NCBI RefSeq assembly: GCF_003033885.1
Contig: NZ_CP024081.1
Coordinates: 806,999-870,998 of the forward strand
Source: Pseudomonas rhizophila
Lineage (GTDB): Bacteria > Pseudomonadota > Gammaproteobacteria > Pseudomonadales > Pseudomonadaceae
DNA: 64,000 nt
Reading direction: 5' to 3'
A program made the position numbers and the translations under genes. Positions 17,703 through 28,549 of the stretch are shown here, in pieces (position 1 is the first letter of the stretch; every line of letters starts with the position of its first letter). The notes under the pieces are model-generated. The model saw nothing but the letters and a program-made list of their open reading frames with translations. It did not search any database and had not been told where the DNA came from.

Positions 17703-18446
17703 ATGGCTCAGCAGGGCAGTGGTTATCAGGCTCGCTATAAACGCATTCTACTCAAGCTTAGCGGCGAGGCCCTGATGGGCTCGGAAGAGTTCGGGATCGA
17801 TCCGAAAGTGCTGGATCGCATGGCGCTGGAAGTCGGCCAGTTGGTCGGAATTGGCGTTCAGGTCGGCCTGGTCATCGGCGGCGGCAACCTGTTCCGCGGC
17901 GCAGCGCTGAGCGCGGCCGGCATGGATCGGGTTACGGGCGACCACATGGGCATGCTGGCCACTGTGATGAACGCCCTGGCTATGCGCGATGCGCTGGAGC
18001 GTGCCAATATCTCGGCCATCGTAATGTCGGCCATTTCCATGGTCGGCGTGACCGATCACTACGACCGCCGCAAAGCCATGCGCCACCTCAATGCCAAGGA
18101 AGTGGTGATTTTTGCCGCCGGCACCGGCAATCCGTTCTTCACCACGGATTCGGCCGCCTGCTTGCGAGCGATCGAGATCGATGCCGATGTCGTGCTCAAG
18201 GCAACCAAGGTCGATGGCGTCTATACCGCTGACCCGTTCAAAGATCCGCATGCCGAGAAGTTCGATCATCTGACCTACGATGAAGTACTGGATCGCAAGC
18301 TGGGTGTCATGGACCTGACGGCTATCTGTCTGTGCCGCGACCACAAGATGCCGCTGCGCGTCTTTAACATGAACAAGCCCGGCGCCCTGCTGAATATCGT
18401 GCATGGCGGCGCCGAAGGAACACTGATCGAGGAAGTACAACAATGA
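17703..18446 (+). CDS. pyrH: UMP kinase
   Basis: PyrH phosphorylates UMP to UDP in pyrimidine synthesis. The 247-residue protein begins [26 protein letters not shown] and has the GGGNLFRG and [14 protein letters not shown] motifs of the amino-acid-kinase fold. The frame is open to 17613, but the ATG at 17703 has AGGAGAG upstream and matches the family N-terminus, so I chose it. It overlaps frr by 4 bases. Confidence 0.97.
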   Translation: MAQQGSGYQARYKRILLKLSGEALMGSEEFGIDPKVLDRMALEVGQLVGIGVQVGLVIGGGNLFRGAALSAAGMDRVTGDHMGMLATVMNALAMRDALERANISAIVMSAISMVGVTDHYDRRKAMRHLNAKEVVIFAAGTGNPFFTTDSAACLRAIEIDADVVLKATKVDGVYTADPFKDPHAEKFDHLTYDEVLDRKLGVMDLTAICLCRDHKMPLRVFNMNKPGALLNIVHGGAEGTLIEEVQQ

Positions 18447-19000
18447 TCAACGAAATCAAGAAAGACGCTCAAGAGCGCATGCAGAAATCCGTGGAATCGC
18501 TGGCACACAACTTCGGTCGCATTCGTACCGGCCAGGCGCACCCAAGCATTCTCGAAGGCGTGATGGTGCCGTACTACGGCGCTGATACGCCGATCAAGCA
18601 AGTGGCCAACATCACCGTCAAGGATGCCCGGACCCTGCAAGTCGTTGCCTTTGAGCGCAACATGCTGGGCGCGGTCGACAAGGCCATCGGCAGTGCCGGC
18701 CTGAACCTGAACCCGACCAACCTGGGTGAGTTGCTGCTGATTTCCATGCCGGCCCTGACCGAGGAAACCCGTAAGGGCTTCACCAAGCAGGCCCGTGATG
18801 TGGCTGAAGACGCTCGCGTTGCCGTGCGCAACATCCGTCGTGATGCCAACAGCCAGCTCAAGGATCTGGTCAAGGAAAAGGAAATCAGTGAAGACGAAGA
18901 GCGTCGCGCCGCTGGCGAGATTGATGATCTGACCAAGAAGTACGTGGCTAAGATCGATGCGGATTTGGCGCAGAAAGAAAAAGACCTGATGGCCGTATAA
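18443..19000 (+). CDS. frr: Ribosome recycling factor
   Basis: RRF splits post-termination ribosomes together with EF-G. The 185-residue protein has the family pattern [14 protein letters not shown] and [26 protein letters not shown], and a C-terminal helical bundle. Its ATG overlaps the pyrH stop (ATGA), so translation is probably coupled. Confidence 0.98.
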   Translation: MINEIKKDAQERMQKSVESLAHNFGRIRTGQAHPSILEGVMVPYYGADTPIKQVANITVKDARTLQVVAFERNMLGAVDKAIGSAGLNLNPTNLGELLLISMPALTEETRKGFTKQARDVAEDARVAVRNIRRDANSQLKDLVKEKEISEDEERRAAGEIDDLTKKYVAKIDADLAQKEKDLMAV

Positions 19001-19013
19001 GGGTCTCGTTTTC

Positions 19014-19769
19014 ATGGAAAAGACCAAACAGGCCGTGCCGTTTGCGATTCCGCGTCACGTGGCGATCATCATGGATGGCAATAATCGCTGGGCCAAGAAG
19101 CGCTTTATGCCTGGCGTGGCCGGGCACAAGGCGGGGGTCGATGCAGTTCGCGCGGTCATCGAGGTGTGTGCCGAGGCCGGGGTCGAGGTGCTGACCCTGT
19201 TCGCCTTCTCCAGCGAGAACTGGCAGCGTCCGGCCGATGAAGTCAGCGCCTTGATGGATCTGTTCCTCAAGGCTCTGCGGCGTGAGGCCAAGCGCCTCAA
19301 CGACAACAGCATCAGCCTGCGCATCATTGGTGACCGCTCGCGCTTTCATCCCGAGTTGCAGGCTGCGATGCGCGAAGCCGAGGCCGCCACGGCGGGTGCC
19401 AATCGGTTCGTCCTGCAGATTGCCGCCAACTATGGCGGCCAATGGGACATCGCCCAGGCAGCCCAGCGGCTGGCGCGGGAGGTCCAGGCCGGGCATCTGC
19501 GGCCGGAAGACATCACGCCTGAGCTGCTGCAGACCTGTCTGGCCACTGGCGACTTGCCGTTGCCGGACCTGTGCATTCGTACCGGTGGCGAGCATCGCAT
19601 CAGTAACTTCCTGCTCTGGCAGCTGGCTTACGCCGAGCTGTATTTCTCCGACCTGTTCTGGCCGGACTTCAAACACGAAGCCATGCGCACGGCGCTGGCC
19701 GATTTCGCTTCCCGTCAGCGTCGCTTCGGTAAAACGAGCGAGCAGATCGAAGCTGGAGCCCGGGTTTAA
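19014..19769 (+). CDS. uppS: Undecaprenyl diphosphate synthase
   Basis: This cis-prenyltransferase makes the C55 lipid carrier for peptidoglycan and O-antigen. The 251-residue protein has the catalytic IIMDGNNRWAKKR segment with Asp21 and the C-terminal RTGGEHRISNFLLWQLAYAELYF. Its stop codon overlaps the cdsA start by one base (TAATG). Confidence 0.97.
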   Translation: MEKTKQAVPFAIPRHVAIIMDGNNRWAKKRFMPGVAGHKAGVDAVRAVIEVCAEAGVEVLTLFAFSSENWQRPADEVSALMDLFLKALRREAKRLNDNSISLRIIGDRSRFHPELQAAMREAEAATAGANRFVLQIAANYGGQWDIAQAAQRLAREVQAGHLRPEDITPELLQTCLATGDLPLPDLCIRTGGEHRISNFLLWQLAYAELYFSDLFWPDFKHEAMRTALADFASRQRRFGKTSEQIEAGARV

Positions 19770-20575
19770 TGCTTAAACAACGAATCATCACCGCTCTGAT
19801 CCTGTTGCCCATCGCCCTGGGTGGATTTTTCCTGCTTGAAGGTGCCAGTTTCGCGCTGTTCATCGGGTTGGTCGTGACCTTGGGGGCATGGGAGTGGGCG
19901 CGCTTGGCGGGCTTCCCGGCGCAGTCTGCGCGGGTGGCCTATGCCGTGGCCGTGGCGGCGATGCTGTTCGTCATGTACCTGGTGCCGGGTATCGCGCCCT
20001 GGGTTCTGGGGGCAGCGGTATTGTGGTGGGCCACGGCGACCTTCCTGGTGTTGACCTATCCGCGGACCACGCATCATTGGGCAGGTGCTGCCGCGAAGCT
20101 GGTGATTGGCCTGCTTATCCTGCTGCCGGCCTGGCAAGGGCTGATCTGGATCAAGCAAGGCCCGTTGGGCAACTGGCAGATCATGGCTGTGATGGTGTTG
20201 GTCTGGGGGGCGGATGTCGGTGCCTATTTCTCCGGACGGGCGTTTGGCAAGCGCAAGCTTGCTCCCAAGGTCAGTCCCGGCAAGAGCTGGGAAGGGGTCT
20301 ATGGAGGTCTGGCCTTGAGCCTGGTGATCACAGCGGTGGTCGGCGTCGTGCGGGAGTGGAGTGCCGGGCAGTTGCTGATGGGCCTGTTTGGGGCTGCTCT
20401 CATCGTATTTGTATCGGTGGTCGGCGACCTGACCGAAAGCATGTTCAAGCGTCAGTCCGGCATCAAGGACAGCAGTAATCTGCTGCCCGGCCATGGTGGC
20501 GTGCTGGATCGCATCGACAGCCTGACCGCTGCGATTCCGATCTTTGCCGTGTTGCTATGGATGGCGGCATCGTGA
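19769..20575 (+). CDS. cdsA: Phosphatidate cytidylyltransferase
   Basis: CdsA makes CDP-diacylglycerol, the branch-point of phospholipid synthesis, in the inner membrane. The 268-residue protein has seven or eight hydrophobic segments and the family C-terminal signature [45 protein letters not shown] lies in the middle cytoplasmic loop. It starts on the last base of uppS. Confidence 0.96.
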   Translation: MLKQRIITALILLPIALGGFFLLEGASFALFIGLVVTLGAWEWARLAGFPAQSARVAYAVAVAAMLFVMYLVPGIAPWVLGAAVLWWATATFLVLTYPRTTHHWAGAAAKLVIGLLILLPAWQGLIWIKQGPLGNWQIMAVMVLVWGADVGAYFSGRAFGKRKLAPKVSPGKSWEGVYGGLALSLVITAVVGVVREWSAGQLLMGLFGAALIVFVSVVGDLTESMFKRQSGIKDSSNLLPGHGGVLDRIDSLTAAIPIFAVLLWMAAS

Positions 20576-21762
20576 GTCGCCCTCAACAAATTACCGTCCT
20601 GGGTGCTACCGGTTCGATCGGCCTGAGTACGCTTGATGTCATCGGCCGTCACCCGGAGCGCTATCAGGTATTTGCCCTCAGTGGTTTTACTCGCTTGAGT
20701 GAGTTGCTGGCGCTGTGCATACGCCACACCCCGCGTTTCGCCGTGGTGCCTGAGGCTGGCCTTGCCCGCGCCTTGCAGGACGACTTGCGCGCGGCAGGCT
20801 TGCCTACCCGTGTGCTGGTGGGGGAGGAAGGGTTGTGTCAGGTCGCCTCCGATCCTGAAGTCGACGCAGTGATGGCGGCGATTGTCGGCGCGGCGGGTTT
20901 GCGTCCAACGCTGGCGGCGGTAGAGGCAGGCAAAAAAATCCTGCTGGCCAATAAAGAAGCACTGGTCATGTCCGGCGCGCTGTTCATGCAGGCCGTGCGC
21001 AAAAGCGGTTCGGTGCTGCTGCCCATCGACAGCGAGCACAATGCGATTTTTCAATGCATGCCGCAGGACTTTTCCCGCGGCCTGGGCGCAGTGGGGGTCC
21101 GGCGGATTTTACTGACGGCTTCCGGCGGTCCGTTCCGGCAGACTCCGCTGGAAGAGTTGGTGCATGTTTCACCCGAGCAGGCTTGTGCTCACCCGAACTG
21201 GTCCATGGGGCGCAAGATTTCCGTGGATTCGGCCAGCATGATGAACAAGGGCCTGGAACTGATCGAGGCCTGCTGGTTGTTCGATGCCAAGCCGTCCCAG
21301 GTGGAAGTGGTGATTCACCCGCAGAGCGTGATTCACTCCCTGGTGGATTACATAGACGGTTCGGTGCTGGCTCAATTGGGCAACCCGGATATGCGTACTC
21401 CGATCGCCAATGCGCTGGCCTGGCCTGCGCGGATTGATTCGGGCGTGGCGCCGCTGGACCTGTTCGCCATTGCCCGCCTGGATTTCCAGGCGCCTGATGA
21501 GCAGCGCTTTCCATGCCTGCGTCTGGCGCGACAAGCGGCTGAGGCAGGCAACAGTGCTCCGGCCATGCTCAATGCTGCCAATGAAGTGGCGGTTGCAGCG
21601 TTTCTCGACGGACGTGTCCGTTACCTCGAGATCGCGAGTATCATCGAGGAGGTCTTGAACCTCGAGGCTGTGGTTTCGCTCGATGACCTCGATGCGGTAT
21701 TCACGGCGGACGCCAGGGCTCGTGAGCTGGCGGGCCAATGGTTGAAGCGCCACGGGCGTTGA
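20572..21762 (+). CDS. dxr: 1-deoxy-D-xylulose 5-phosphate reductoisomerase
   Basis: Dxr makes MEP, the first committed step of non-mevalonate isoprenoid synthesis. The NADPH-binding loop GATGSIG is at residues 11-17, and [12 protein letters not shown] and LTASGGPFR follow. I chose the GTG at 20572, overlapping the cdsA stop as GTGA, because it gives the 396-residue protein starting [10 protein letters not shown] that is typical of Pseudomonas. An ATG at 20557 would add five residues. Confidence 0.95.
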   Translation: MSRPQQITVLGATGSIGLSTLDVIGRHPERYQVFALSGFTRLSELLALCIRHTPRFAVVPEAGLARALQDDLRAAGLPTRVLVGEEGLCQVASDPEVDAVMAAIVGAAGLRPTLAAVEAGKKILLANKEALVMSGALFMQAVRKSGSVLLPIDSEHNAIFQCMPQDFSRGLGAVGVRRILLTASGGPFRQTPLEELVHVSPEQACAHPNWSMGRKISVDSASMMNKGLELIEACWLFDAKPSQVEVVIHPQSVIHSLVDYIDGSVLAQLGNPDMRTPIANALAWPARIDSGVAPLDLFAIARLDFQAPDEQRFPCLRLARQAAEAGNSAPAMLNAANEVAVAAFLDGRVRYLEIASIIEEVLNLEAVVSLDDLDAVFTADARARELAGQWLKRHGR

Positions 21763-21814
21763 GGCTGCGGTACGTTAGCCAGGGTTGTCCTGGGCAGGAT
21801 TGCGGAGAAAACAG

Positions 21815-23167
21815 ATGAGCGCGCTCTATATGATTGTCGGCACCCTGGTTGCATTGGGGGTGTTGGTCACTTTTCACGAATTCGGTCATTTCTGGGTCGC
21901 GCGGCGCTGTGGCGTCAAGGTTCTGCGTTTTTCCGTCGGTTTCGGCATGCCGCTGCTGCGCTGGCATGACAAAAAGGGCACCGAATTCGTTGTGGCAGCC
22001 ATTCCGCTGGGCGGCTACGTGAAGATGCTTGACGAGCGCGAAGGTGAAGTGCCGGCCGATCAGGTCGACCAATCCTTCAATCGCAAGACCGTCCGTCAGC
22101 GTATTGCCATCGTGGCGGCGGGGCCGATAGCCAACTTTTTGCTGGCCATGGTTTTTTTCTGGGCCCTGGCCATGCTGGGCAGCGAGCAGGTGCGTCCGGT
22201 CATCGGTGGGGTGGAGGCCGGCAGCGTCGCCGCCCGTGCCGGGCTGGGTGTCGGGCAGGAAATCGTTGCCATCGATGGGGAGCCGACATCGGGCTGGGCG
22301 GCGGTCAACCTGCAACTGGTGCGTCGCCTGGGTGAGAGCGGTTCGTTGCAATTGATGGTGCGCGAGCAGGGTTCCACGGTGGATTCGCCTCGCGAACTGA
22401 TCCTGGACAACTGGCTCAAGGGCGCCGACGAGCCGGATCCGATCCGTTCCCTGGGGATCAAGCCATGGCGTCCGGCCTTGCCGCCGATACTCGCCGAACT
22501 CGATCCGAAAGGCCCGGCCCAGGCTGCAGGCCTGAAGACCGGTGATCGGCTGCTGGCGCTCGATGGCCTGCCGGTCAGTGACTGGCAGCAGGTGGTCGAT
22601 TCGGTTCGTGTACGTCCGGATAGCAAGATAGTGCTGCGCGTCGAGCGCGATGGTGCGCCGATCGACGTCCCGGTAACCCTGGGCGTCCGTGGCGAGAGCA
22701 AGGCGCCGACCGGCTATCTGGGTGCCGGCGTCAAGGCTGTCGACTGGCCGCCGGAAATGATCCGCGAGGTCAGTTTCGGCCCTTTGGCGGCGATTGGCGA
22801 GGGCGCGCGTCGTACCTGGACCATGAGCATCCTGACCCTCGATTCGCTCAAGAAAATGTTGTTCGGCGAGCTCTCGGTAAAAAACTTGAGTGGACCGATA
22901 ACCATTGCTAAAGTGGCGGGCGCTTCTGCCCAGTCGGGCGTCGCTGATTTCCTGAATTTCCTTGCTTATCTGAGCATTAGCCTGGGGGTTCTGAATTTGC
23001 TGCCCATTCCGGTACTGGATGGGGGGCATTTGTTGTTTTATCTGATCGAGTGGGCGCGTGGTCGTCCCTTGTCGGATAGGGTGCAAGGTTGGGGGATACA
23101 GATCGGTATCAGCTTGGTGGTCGGGGTAATGTTGCTTGCCTTGGTCAACGATCTGGGTCGTCTGTAA
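21815..23167 (+). CDS. rseP: Site-2 protease RseP
   Basis: RseP is the inner-membrane zinc protease that cleaves the anti-sigma factor RseA/MucA to release sigma-E/AlgU. The 450-residue protein has the HEFGH zinc motif at residues 21-25 in the first helix, two central PDZ domains, and the LLPIPVLDGGHL motif in a C-terminal helix. The frame is open from 21785, but the ATG at 21815 fits the family and has CGGAG upstream. Confidence 0.96.
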   Translation: MSALYMIVGTLVALGVLVTFHEFGHFWVARRCGVKVLRFSVGFGMPLLRWHDKKGTEFVVAAIPLGGYVKMLDEREGEVPADQVDQSFNRKTVRQRIAIVAAGPIANFLLAMVFFWALAMLGSEQVRPVIGGVEAGSVAARAGLGVGQEIVAIDGEPTSGWAAVNLQLVRRLGESGSLQLMVREQGSTVDSPRELILDNWLKGADEPDPIRSLGIKPWRPALPPILAELDPKGPAQAAGLKTGDRLLALDGLPVSDWQQVVDSVRVRPDSKIVLRVERDGAPIDVPVTLGVRGESKAPTGYLGAGVKAVDWPPEMIREVSFGPLAAIGEGARRTWTMSILTLDSLKKMLFGELSVKNLSGPITIAKVAGASAQSGVADFLNFLAYLSISLGVLNLLPIPVLDGGHLLFYLIEWARGRPLSDRVQGWGIQIGISLVVGVMLLALVNDLGRL

Positions 23168-23241
23168 CGCTTCGCTGAATTGCGAATCTGCCGCATTTTG
23201 CGGCAGTTTGTTTATTGCCAGTTGGAATAAGAAAGGACTTC

Positions 23242-25617
23242 ATGAAACGTCTGCTGCTAACTGCGGTTCTCACCGTATTGATGATCGCCGAAGTTCACGC
23301 CGAGTCCTTCACTATCTCTGATATTCGCGTCAATGGCCTCCAGCGGGTCTCCGCGGGTAGTGTCTTTGGTGCCTTGCCGTTAAACGTCGGCGAGCAGGCG
23401 GATGATCGGCGTCTGGTGGAATCCACTCGCGCGCTGTTCAAAACCGGCTTCTTTCAGGATATCCAGCTGGGTCGTGATGGCAATGTACTGGTCATCACGG
23501 TAGTTGAGCGTCCATCGGTTGCCAGTATCGAGATCGAAGGCAACAAGGCGATCTCCACTGAAGACCTGATGAAGGGCCTCAAACAGTCCGGTCTGGCCGA
23601 AGGCGAGATCTTCCAGCGCGCCACCCTCGAAGGTGTTCGTAACGAGCTGCAACGCCAGTACGTTGCCCAGGGCCGTTACTCGGCCACCGTCGACACCGAA
23701 GTGGTGCCGCAGCCGCGCAACCGCGTAGGCCTGAAGGTCAACATCAATGAAGGCACCGTGGCCGCGATCCAGCACATCAACGTGGTGGGCAACACCGTTT
23801 TCCCTGATGAAGACCTGATCGACCTGTTCGAACTCAAGACCACCAACTGGCTGTCATTCTTCAAGAACGACGACAAGTACGCCCGTGAAAAGCTCTCCGG
23901 TGACCTGGAGCGTCTGCGTTCCTACTACCTGGACCGCGGCTACATCAACATGGACATCGCTTCGACCCAGGTGTCCATCACTCCGGACAAGAAGCACGTC
24001 TACATCACCGTGAACGTCAACGAAGGCGACAAGTACACCGTTCGTGACGTCAAGCTCAGCGGCGACCTGAAGGTGCCTGAAGACCAGGTCACCTCTCTGC
24101 TGCTGGTGCAGAAGGGCCAGGTGTTCTCGCGCAAGCTGATGACCACCACTTCCGAGCTGATCACCCGTCGTCTGGGCAACGAGGGCTACACCTTCGCCAA
24201 CGTCAACGGCGTGCCGCAACCGCACGATGAAGACCATACCGTCGACATCACCTTCGCCGTGGATCCGGGCAAGCGCGCCTACGTCAACCGCATCAACTTC
24301 CGTGGCAACACCAAGTCCGAAGACGAGGTGCTGCGCCGTGAAATGCGCCAGATGGAAGGTGGCTGGGCGTCGACCTACCTGATCGACCAGTCCAAGACCC
24401 GTCTGGAGCGCCTGGGCTTCTTCAAGGAAGTCAACGTCGAGACGCCGGCAGTACCGGGCGTCGATGACCAGGTCGATGTGAACTACAGCGTTGAAGAGCA
24501 GGCGTCCGGCTCGATCACCGCCAGCGTCGGTTTCGCCCAGAGCGCCGGCCTGATCCTCGGTGGTTCGATCACCCAGAACAACTTCCTGGGTACCGGTAAC
24601 CGGGTCAGCGTTGGCTTGACCCGCAGCGAATACCAGACCCGCTACAACTTCGGTTTTGTCGACCCCTACTGGACTGCTGACGGTGTGAGCCTGGGCTACA
24701 ACGCCTTCTATCGCACCACTGACTATGATGAGCTCGACTCCGACATCTCCAGCTATGCCGTGGACAGCCTGGGTGCAGGCGTCAACGTGGGTTATCCAAT
24801 CAGCGAGACTTCGCGTCTGACGTTCGGTCTCACCGCCCAGCAGGACGAGATCAGCACCGGGCGTTATACCGTTGACGAGATTTTTGACTTCGTTGAAAAG
24901 GAAGGCGACAAGTACCTGAACTTCAAGGCGTCTGTCGGTTGGTCGGAATCGACCCTGAACAAAGGTGTGCTGGCGACCCGCGGTCGTTCCCAGAGCCTGG
25001 TATTGGAAACTACCACCCCTGGCAGCGACCTCTCGTTCTTCAAGCTCGACTATCGTGGCCAACTGTTCCAGCCGCTGTCTGATAATTACACCATGCGCCT
25101 GCACACTGAGCTGGGTTATGGCGACGGTTATGGTTCCACCGACGGCTTGCCGTTCTACGAGAACTACTATGCCGGCGGTTTCAACTCGGTCCGTGGCTTC
25201 AAGGACAGCACTCTTGGTCCGCGCAGTACGCCGAGCCGGGGCACCAACCCGGGAACCATACGTGATCCGGACCAGGATCCGCTGCCGTTCGGTGGTAATG
25301 TCCTGATCCAGGGCGGTGTCGAGCTGTTGTTCCCGATGCCGTTCGTCAAGGATCAGCGCTCCTTGCGTACCTCGGTATTCTGGGACGTGGGTAACGTATT
25401 CGACTCTTCGTGCGAGGACACCACCAACGCCGACGGCACCAGGTCCAATACCAAGTGCAACGACATCAGCCTGAGCAACATGGCAAGTTCCGTGGGCGTG
25501 GGTGTGACCTGGGTCACCGCGCTCGGTCCTTTGAGCTTCGCCCTGGCGATGCCGATCAAGAAACCGGATGACGCTGAAACCCAAGTGTTCCAATTCTCCC
25601 TCGGCCAGACGTTCTAA
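23242..25617 (+). CDS. bamA: Outer membrane protein assembly factor BamA
   Basis: BamA inserts beta-barrel proteins into the outer membrane. The 791-residue protein has a Sec signal peptide (cleavage near residue 20, EVHA-ES), five POTRA domains to about residue 420, and a 16-strand barrel. It contains the VRGF(K) motif of barrel loop 6 and ends in a C-terminal phenylalanine (FSLGQTF), the BAM recognition signature. I chose the ATG at 23242 because it gives a proper signal peptide. Confidence 0.97.
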   Translation: MKRLLLTAVLTVLMIAEVHAESFTISDIRVNGLQRVSAGSVFGALPLNVGEQADDRRLVESTRALFKTGFFQDIQLGRDGNVLVITVVERPSVASIEIEGNKAISTEDLMKGLKQSGLAEGEIFQRATLEGVRNELQRQYVAQGRYSATVDTEVVPQPRNRVGLKVNINEGTVAAIQHINVVGNTVFPDEDLIDLFELKTTNWLSFFKNDDKYAREKLSGDLERLRSYYLDRGYINMDIASTQVSITPDKKHVYITVNVNEGDKYTVRDVKLSGDLKVPEDQVTSLLLVQKGQVFSRKLMTTTSELITRRLGNEGYTFANVNGVPQPHDEDHTVDITFAVDPGKRAYVNRINFRGNTKSEDEVLRREMRQMEGGWASTYLIDQSKTRLERLGFFKEVNVETPAVPGVDDQVDVNYSVEEQASGSITASVGFAQSAGLILGGSITQNNFLGTGNRVSVGLTRSEYQTRYNFGFVDPYWTADGVSLGYNAFYRTTDYDELDSDISSYAVDSLGAGVNVGYPISETSRLTFGLTAQQDEISTGRYTVDEIFDFVEKEGDKYLNFKASVGWSESTLNKGVLATRGRSQSLVLETTTPGSDLSFFKLDYRGQLFQPLSDNYTMRLHTELGYGDGYGSTDGLPFYENYYAGGFNSVRGFKDSTLGPRSTPSRGTNPGTIRDPDQDPLPFGGNVLIQGGVELLFPMPFVKDQRSLRTSVFWDVGNVFDSSCEDTTNADGTRSNTKCNDISLSNMASSVGVGVTWVTALGPLSFALAMPIKKPDDAETQVFQFSLGQTF

Positions 25618-25662
25618 GCGTCTGACCCAAGATAACGACAATGGATTTTGTAGGAGTACATC

Positions 25663-26166
25663 GTGCGTAAGTTGACTCAATTGGTTCTCCTGGCGACCTT
25701 GATGGTCGCAGGTCCGGCTTTTGCCGACATGAAGATTGCCGTACTGAACTATCAGATGGCCTTGCTGGAATCCGACGCGGCGAAGAAATACGCCGTGGAT
25801 GCCGAGAAGAAGTTCGGCCCGCAGCTGACCAAGCTCAAGAGCCTGGAGAGCAGCGCCAAGGGTATCCAGGATCGTCTGGTCTCCGGTGGCGACAAAATGG
25901 CCCAGGGCGAGCGTGAGCGTCTGGAGCTTGAGTTCAAGCAAAAGGCCCGTGACTTCCAGTTCCAGTCCAAGGAGCTGAACGAAGCGAAAGCCGTTGCCGA
26001 CCGCGAGATGCTCAAGCAGCTCAAGCCAAAGCTCGATCGGGCGGTGGAAGAAGTCATCAAGAAAGGTGGTTTTGACCTGGTGTTCGAGCGTGGTGCAGTG
26101 ATTGACGTCAAACCCCAGTACGACATCACGCGCCAGGTTATCGAGCGCATGAATCAGCTGAAGTAA
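25663..26166 (+). CDS. skp: Periplasmic chaperone Skp/OmpH
   Basis: Skp holds unfolded outer-membrane proteins in the periplasm for BamA. The 167-residue protein starts with GTG and has a signal peptide cleaved after AGPAFA, then a long charged helical stretch, as in the tentacles of Skp. TAGGAG precedes the start. Position between bamA and lpxD is the conserved one. Confidence 0.95.
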   Translation: MRKLTQLVLLATLMVAGPAFADMKIAVLNYQMALLESDAAKKYAVDAEKKFGPQLTKLKSLESSAKGIQDRLVSGGDKMAQGERERLELEFKQKARDFQFQSKELNEAKAVADREMLKQLKPKLDRAVEEVIKKGGFDLVFERGAVIDVKPQYDITRQVIERMNQLK

Positions 26167-26169
26167 TCC

Positions 26170-27225
26170 ATGACAGCGACTATCAAGCTCGGCCAACTGG
26201 CTGAGTTCCTCGGCGCCACCCTGCGTGGCGACCCGGAGAAGGTCATCACTGGGCTAGCCACTTTGCAAGAGGCTGGCCCAGCTCAGTTGAGCTTCCTGGC
26301 AAATCCTCAATATCGCAAATACCTGGCCGACAGCCGGGCCGCAGCGCTGTTGCTCAAGCCTGCCGATGCTGACGGGTTCGCGGGCGATGCGCTGATCGTG
26401 CCGGATCCCTATCTGGCGTATGCGCGGATTTCCCACCTGTTCGACCCCAAGCCCAAGTCGGCCCCCGGCATTCATCCCAGCGCGGTCATCGCGGCGGATG
26501 CGGTGGTTGATCCCACGGCCAGCATCGGTCCTTTTGTCGTCATTGAAAGCGCCGCCCGGGTCGGCCCGGGCGTCACGCTGGGCGCCCATTGCTTCATCGG
26601 TGCGCGCTGCGAGATCGGTGAGGGTGGCTGGCTTGCTCCGCGGGTCACGTTGTATCACGACGTGCGTATCGGAAAGCGGGTGGTGATCCAGTCGGGTGCG
26701 GTACTGGGCGGTGAAGGTTTCGGTTTTGCCAAGGAGAAGGGGATCTGGCAAAAGATCGCCCAGATCGGCGGCGTGACCATCGGTGATGACGTGGAAATCG
26801 GCGTCAACACCGCGATCGACCGGGGCGCCCTGTCTGATACGGTCATCGGCAATGGCGTCAAGCTCGACAACCAGATTCAGATCGCCCACAACGTCCAGGT
26901 CGGTGATCACACCGCCATGGCCGCCTGCGTAGGCATTTCCGGCAGCACCCGGATCGGCAAGCATTGCATGCTCGCCGGTGGCGTGGGGCTGGTGGGGCAC
27001 ATTGATATTTGTGACAACGTATTCCTCACCGGAATGACCATGGTGACCCATTCGATCACCGAGCCGGGTGCTTATTCTTCCGGCACGGCGATGCAACCGG
27101 CGGCCGAATGGCGCAAGAGCGCGGCCCGAATCCGCCAGCTCGATGACATCGCGCGGCGTTTGCGTCAGTTGGAAAAGCGTGTAGGGGACGTGACCCCTGA
27201 CGGTAATGCTTCATCAGATGGCTGA
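26170..27225 (+). CDS. lpxD: UDP-3-O-(3-hydroxyacyl)glucosamine N-acyltransferase
   Basis: LpxD adds the N-linked hydroxyacyl chain in lipid A synthesis. The 351-residue protein has an N-terminal uridine-binding domain and a hexapeptide-repeat beta-helix from about residue 100 to 300. The catalytic histidine region is [16 protein letters not shown]. It starts 4 bases after the skp stop. The last 30 residues are a C-terminal helix that varies among species. Confidence 0.96.
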   Translation: MTATIKLGQLAEFLGATLRGDPEKVITGLATLQEAGPAQLSFLANPQYRKYLADSRAAALLLKPADADGFAGDALIVPDPYLAYARISHLFDPKPKSAPGIHPSAVIAADAVVDPTASIGPFVVIESAARVGPGVTLGAHCFIGARCEIGEGGWLAPRVTLYHDVRIGKRVVIQSGAVLGGEGFGFAKEKGIWQKIAQIGGVTIGDDVEIGVNTAIDRGALSDTVIGNGVKLDNQIQIAHNVQVGDHTAMAACVGISGSTRIGKHCMLAGGVGLVGHIDICDNVFLTGMTMVTHSITEPGAYSSGTAMQPAAEWRKSAARIRQLDDIARRLRQLEKRVGDVTPDGNASSDG

Positions 27226-27333
27226 TACCATTTCCATATCAAGTGTGCACAGCCGCTAGACTGCCTCCTTGATTTGCTAGAGGGGCGCGCGTCGATCGTG
27301 CGCTTCCAATCTTTACATAGGCTTCCCCCCGAA

Positions 27334-27774
27334 ATGATGGACATCAACGAGATTCGCGAATACCTGCCTCACCGTTACCCGTTCCTGCTGGTGGACCGGG
27401 TGGTGGAACTTGACGTTGAAGGCAAGCGGATTCGCGCCTACAAGAATGTCAGCATCAACGAACCGTTCTTCAATGGTCACTTTCCCGCGCATCCAATCAT
27501 GCCCGGCGTGCTGATCATCGAGGCAATGGCTCAGGCTGCCGGGATCCTTGGTTTCAAAATGCTCGACGTGAAGCCTGCCGACGGCACGCTTTACTACTTC
27601 GTGGGCTCCGACAAGCTGCGTTTTCGCCAGCCGGTCACCCCGGGCGATCAGCTGATCCTCGAAGCCACATTCATCAGTTGCAAGCGCCAGATCTGGAAGT
27701 TCGAATGCCAGGCTTCGGTCGACGGCAAGCCAGTCTGCTCCGCTGAAATCATCTGTGCGGAACGCAAACTATGA
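27334..27774 (+). CDS. fabZ: 3-hydroxyacyl-ACP dehydratase FabZ
   Basis: FabZ dehydrates 3-hydroxyacyl-ACP in fatty-acid elongation and competes with LpxA for substrate. The 146-residue protein has the hot-dog motif [20 protein letters not shown] with the catalytic histidine and glutamate. I chose the ATG at 27334 because its product matches the usual Pseudomonas N-terminus [17 protein letters not shown]. An in-frame GTG at 27298 has a better purine tract upstream (AGAGGGG at 27279), so the start is not certain. Confidence 0.94.
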   Translation: MMDINEIREYLPHRYPFLLVDRVVELDVEGKRIRAYKNVSINEPFFNGHFPAHPIMPGVLIIEAMAQAAGILGFKMLDVKPADGTLYYFVGSDKLRFRQPVTPGDQLILEATFISCKRQIWKFECQASVDGKPVCSAEIICAERKL

Positions 27775-28547
27775 GTTTGATTGACCCTCGCGCAATCATC
27801 GATCCGGCGGCAGTCCTGGCCGCCGATGTCGAGGTCGGCCCATGGTCGATCATCGGCCCAGGTGTGGAAATCGGCGAGGGTACGGTGATCGGGCCCCATG
27901 TAATTCTCAAGGGTCCGACCCGGATCGGTCGGCACAACCGCATCTACCAGTTTTCTTCGGTAGGCGAGGACACGCCCGATCTCAAGTACAAAGGTGAAGA
28001 AACCCGGCTGGTCATTGGCGATCACAACGTGATCCGCGAAGGCGTGACGATTCACCGTGGCACCGTTCAGGATCGTTCCGAAACGACTCTGGGCAACCAT
28101 AACCTGATCATGGCCTACGCCCATATCGGTCATGACAGCGTCATTGGCAACCATTGCATCCTGGTCAACAACACCGCGTTGGCTGGCCACGTGCATGTGG
28201 ACGACTGGGCGATCCTGTCCGGTTTCACCTTGGTCCATCAATATTGTCATATCGGCGCCCACAGCTTCTCGGGCATGGGCACCGCCATCGGCAAGGACGT
28301 ACCGGCCTATGTCACTGTGTTCGGTAACCCGGCCGAAGCCCGCAGTATGAATTTCGAAGGCATGCGCCGTCGTGGTTTCAGCGAAGAGGCGATCACGGCA
28401 TTGCGGCGCGCCTACAAGGTTGTGTACCGCCAGGGGTTGACCGTCGAACAGGCCCTTGTCGAGTTGGCCGAGGCTTCGGCGCAGTTCCCGGAAGTCGCGA
28501 TATTCCGTGACTCCATCCAGTCCTCGACTCGCGGCATCACTCGCTAA
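27771..28547 (+). CDS. lpxA: UDP-N-acetylglucosamine acyltransferase LpxA
   Basis: LpxA performs the first acylation of lipid A synthesis. The 258-residue protein is a hexapeptide-repeat beta-helix over its first two thirds with the catalytic histidine in [14 protein letters not shown], and ends in a helical domain. It overlaps fabZ by 4 bases (ATGA). Confidence 0.97.
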   Translation: MSLIDPRAIIDPAAVLAADVEVGPWSIIGPGVEIGEGTVIGPHVILKGPTRIGRHNRIYQFSSVGEDTPDLKYKGEETRLVIGDHNVIREGVTIHRGTVQDRSETTLGNHNLIMAYAHIGHDSVIGNHCILVNNTALAGHVHVDDWAILSGFTLVHQYCHIGAHSFSGMGTAIGKDVPAYVTVFGNPAEARSMNFEGMRRRGFSEEAITALRRAYKVVYRQGLTVEQALVELAEASAQFPEVAIFRDSIQSSTRGITR

Positions 28548-28549
28548 CC

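Noticed and set aside
23854..26196. A 780-residue minus-strand open frame opposite bamA and skp
   Set aside because: It spans two real genes on the other strand and has no motif or ribosome-binding site of note.
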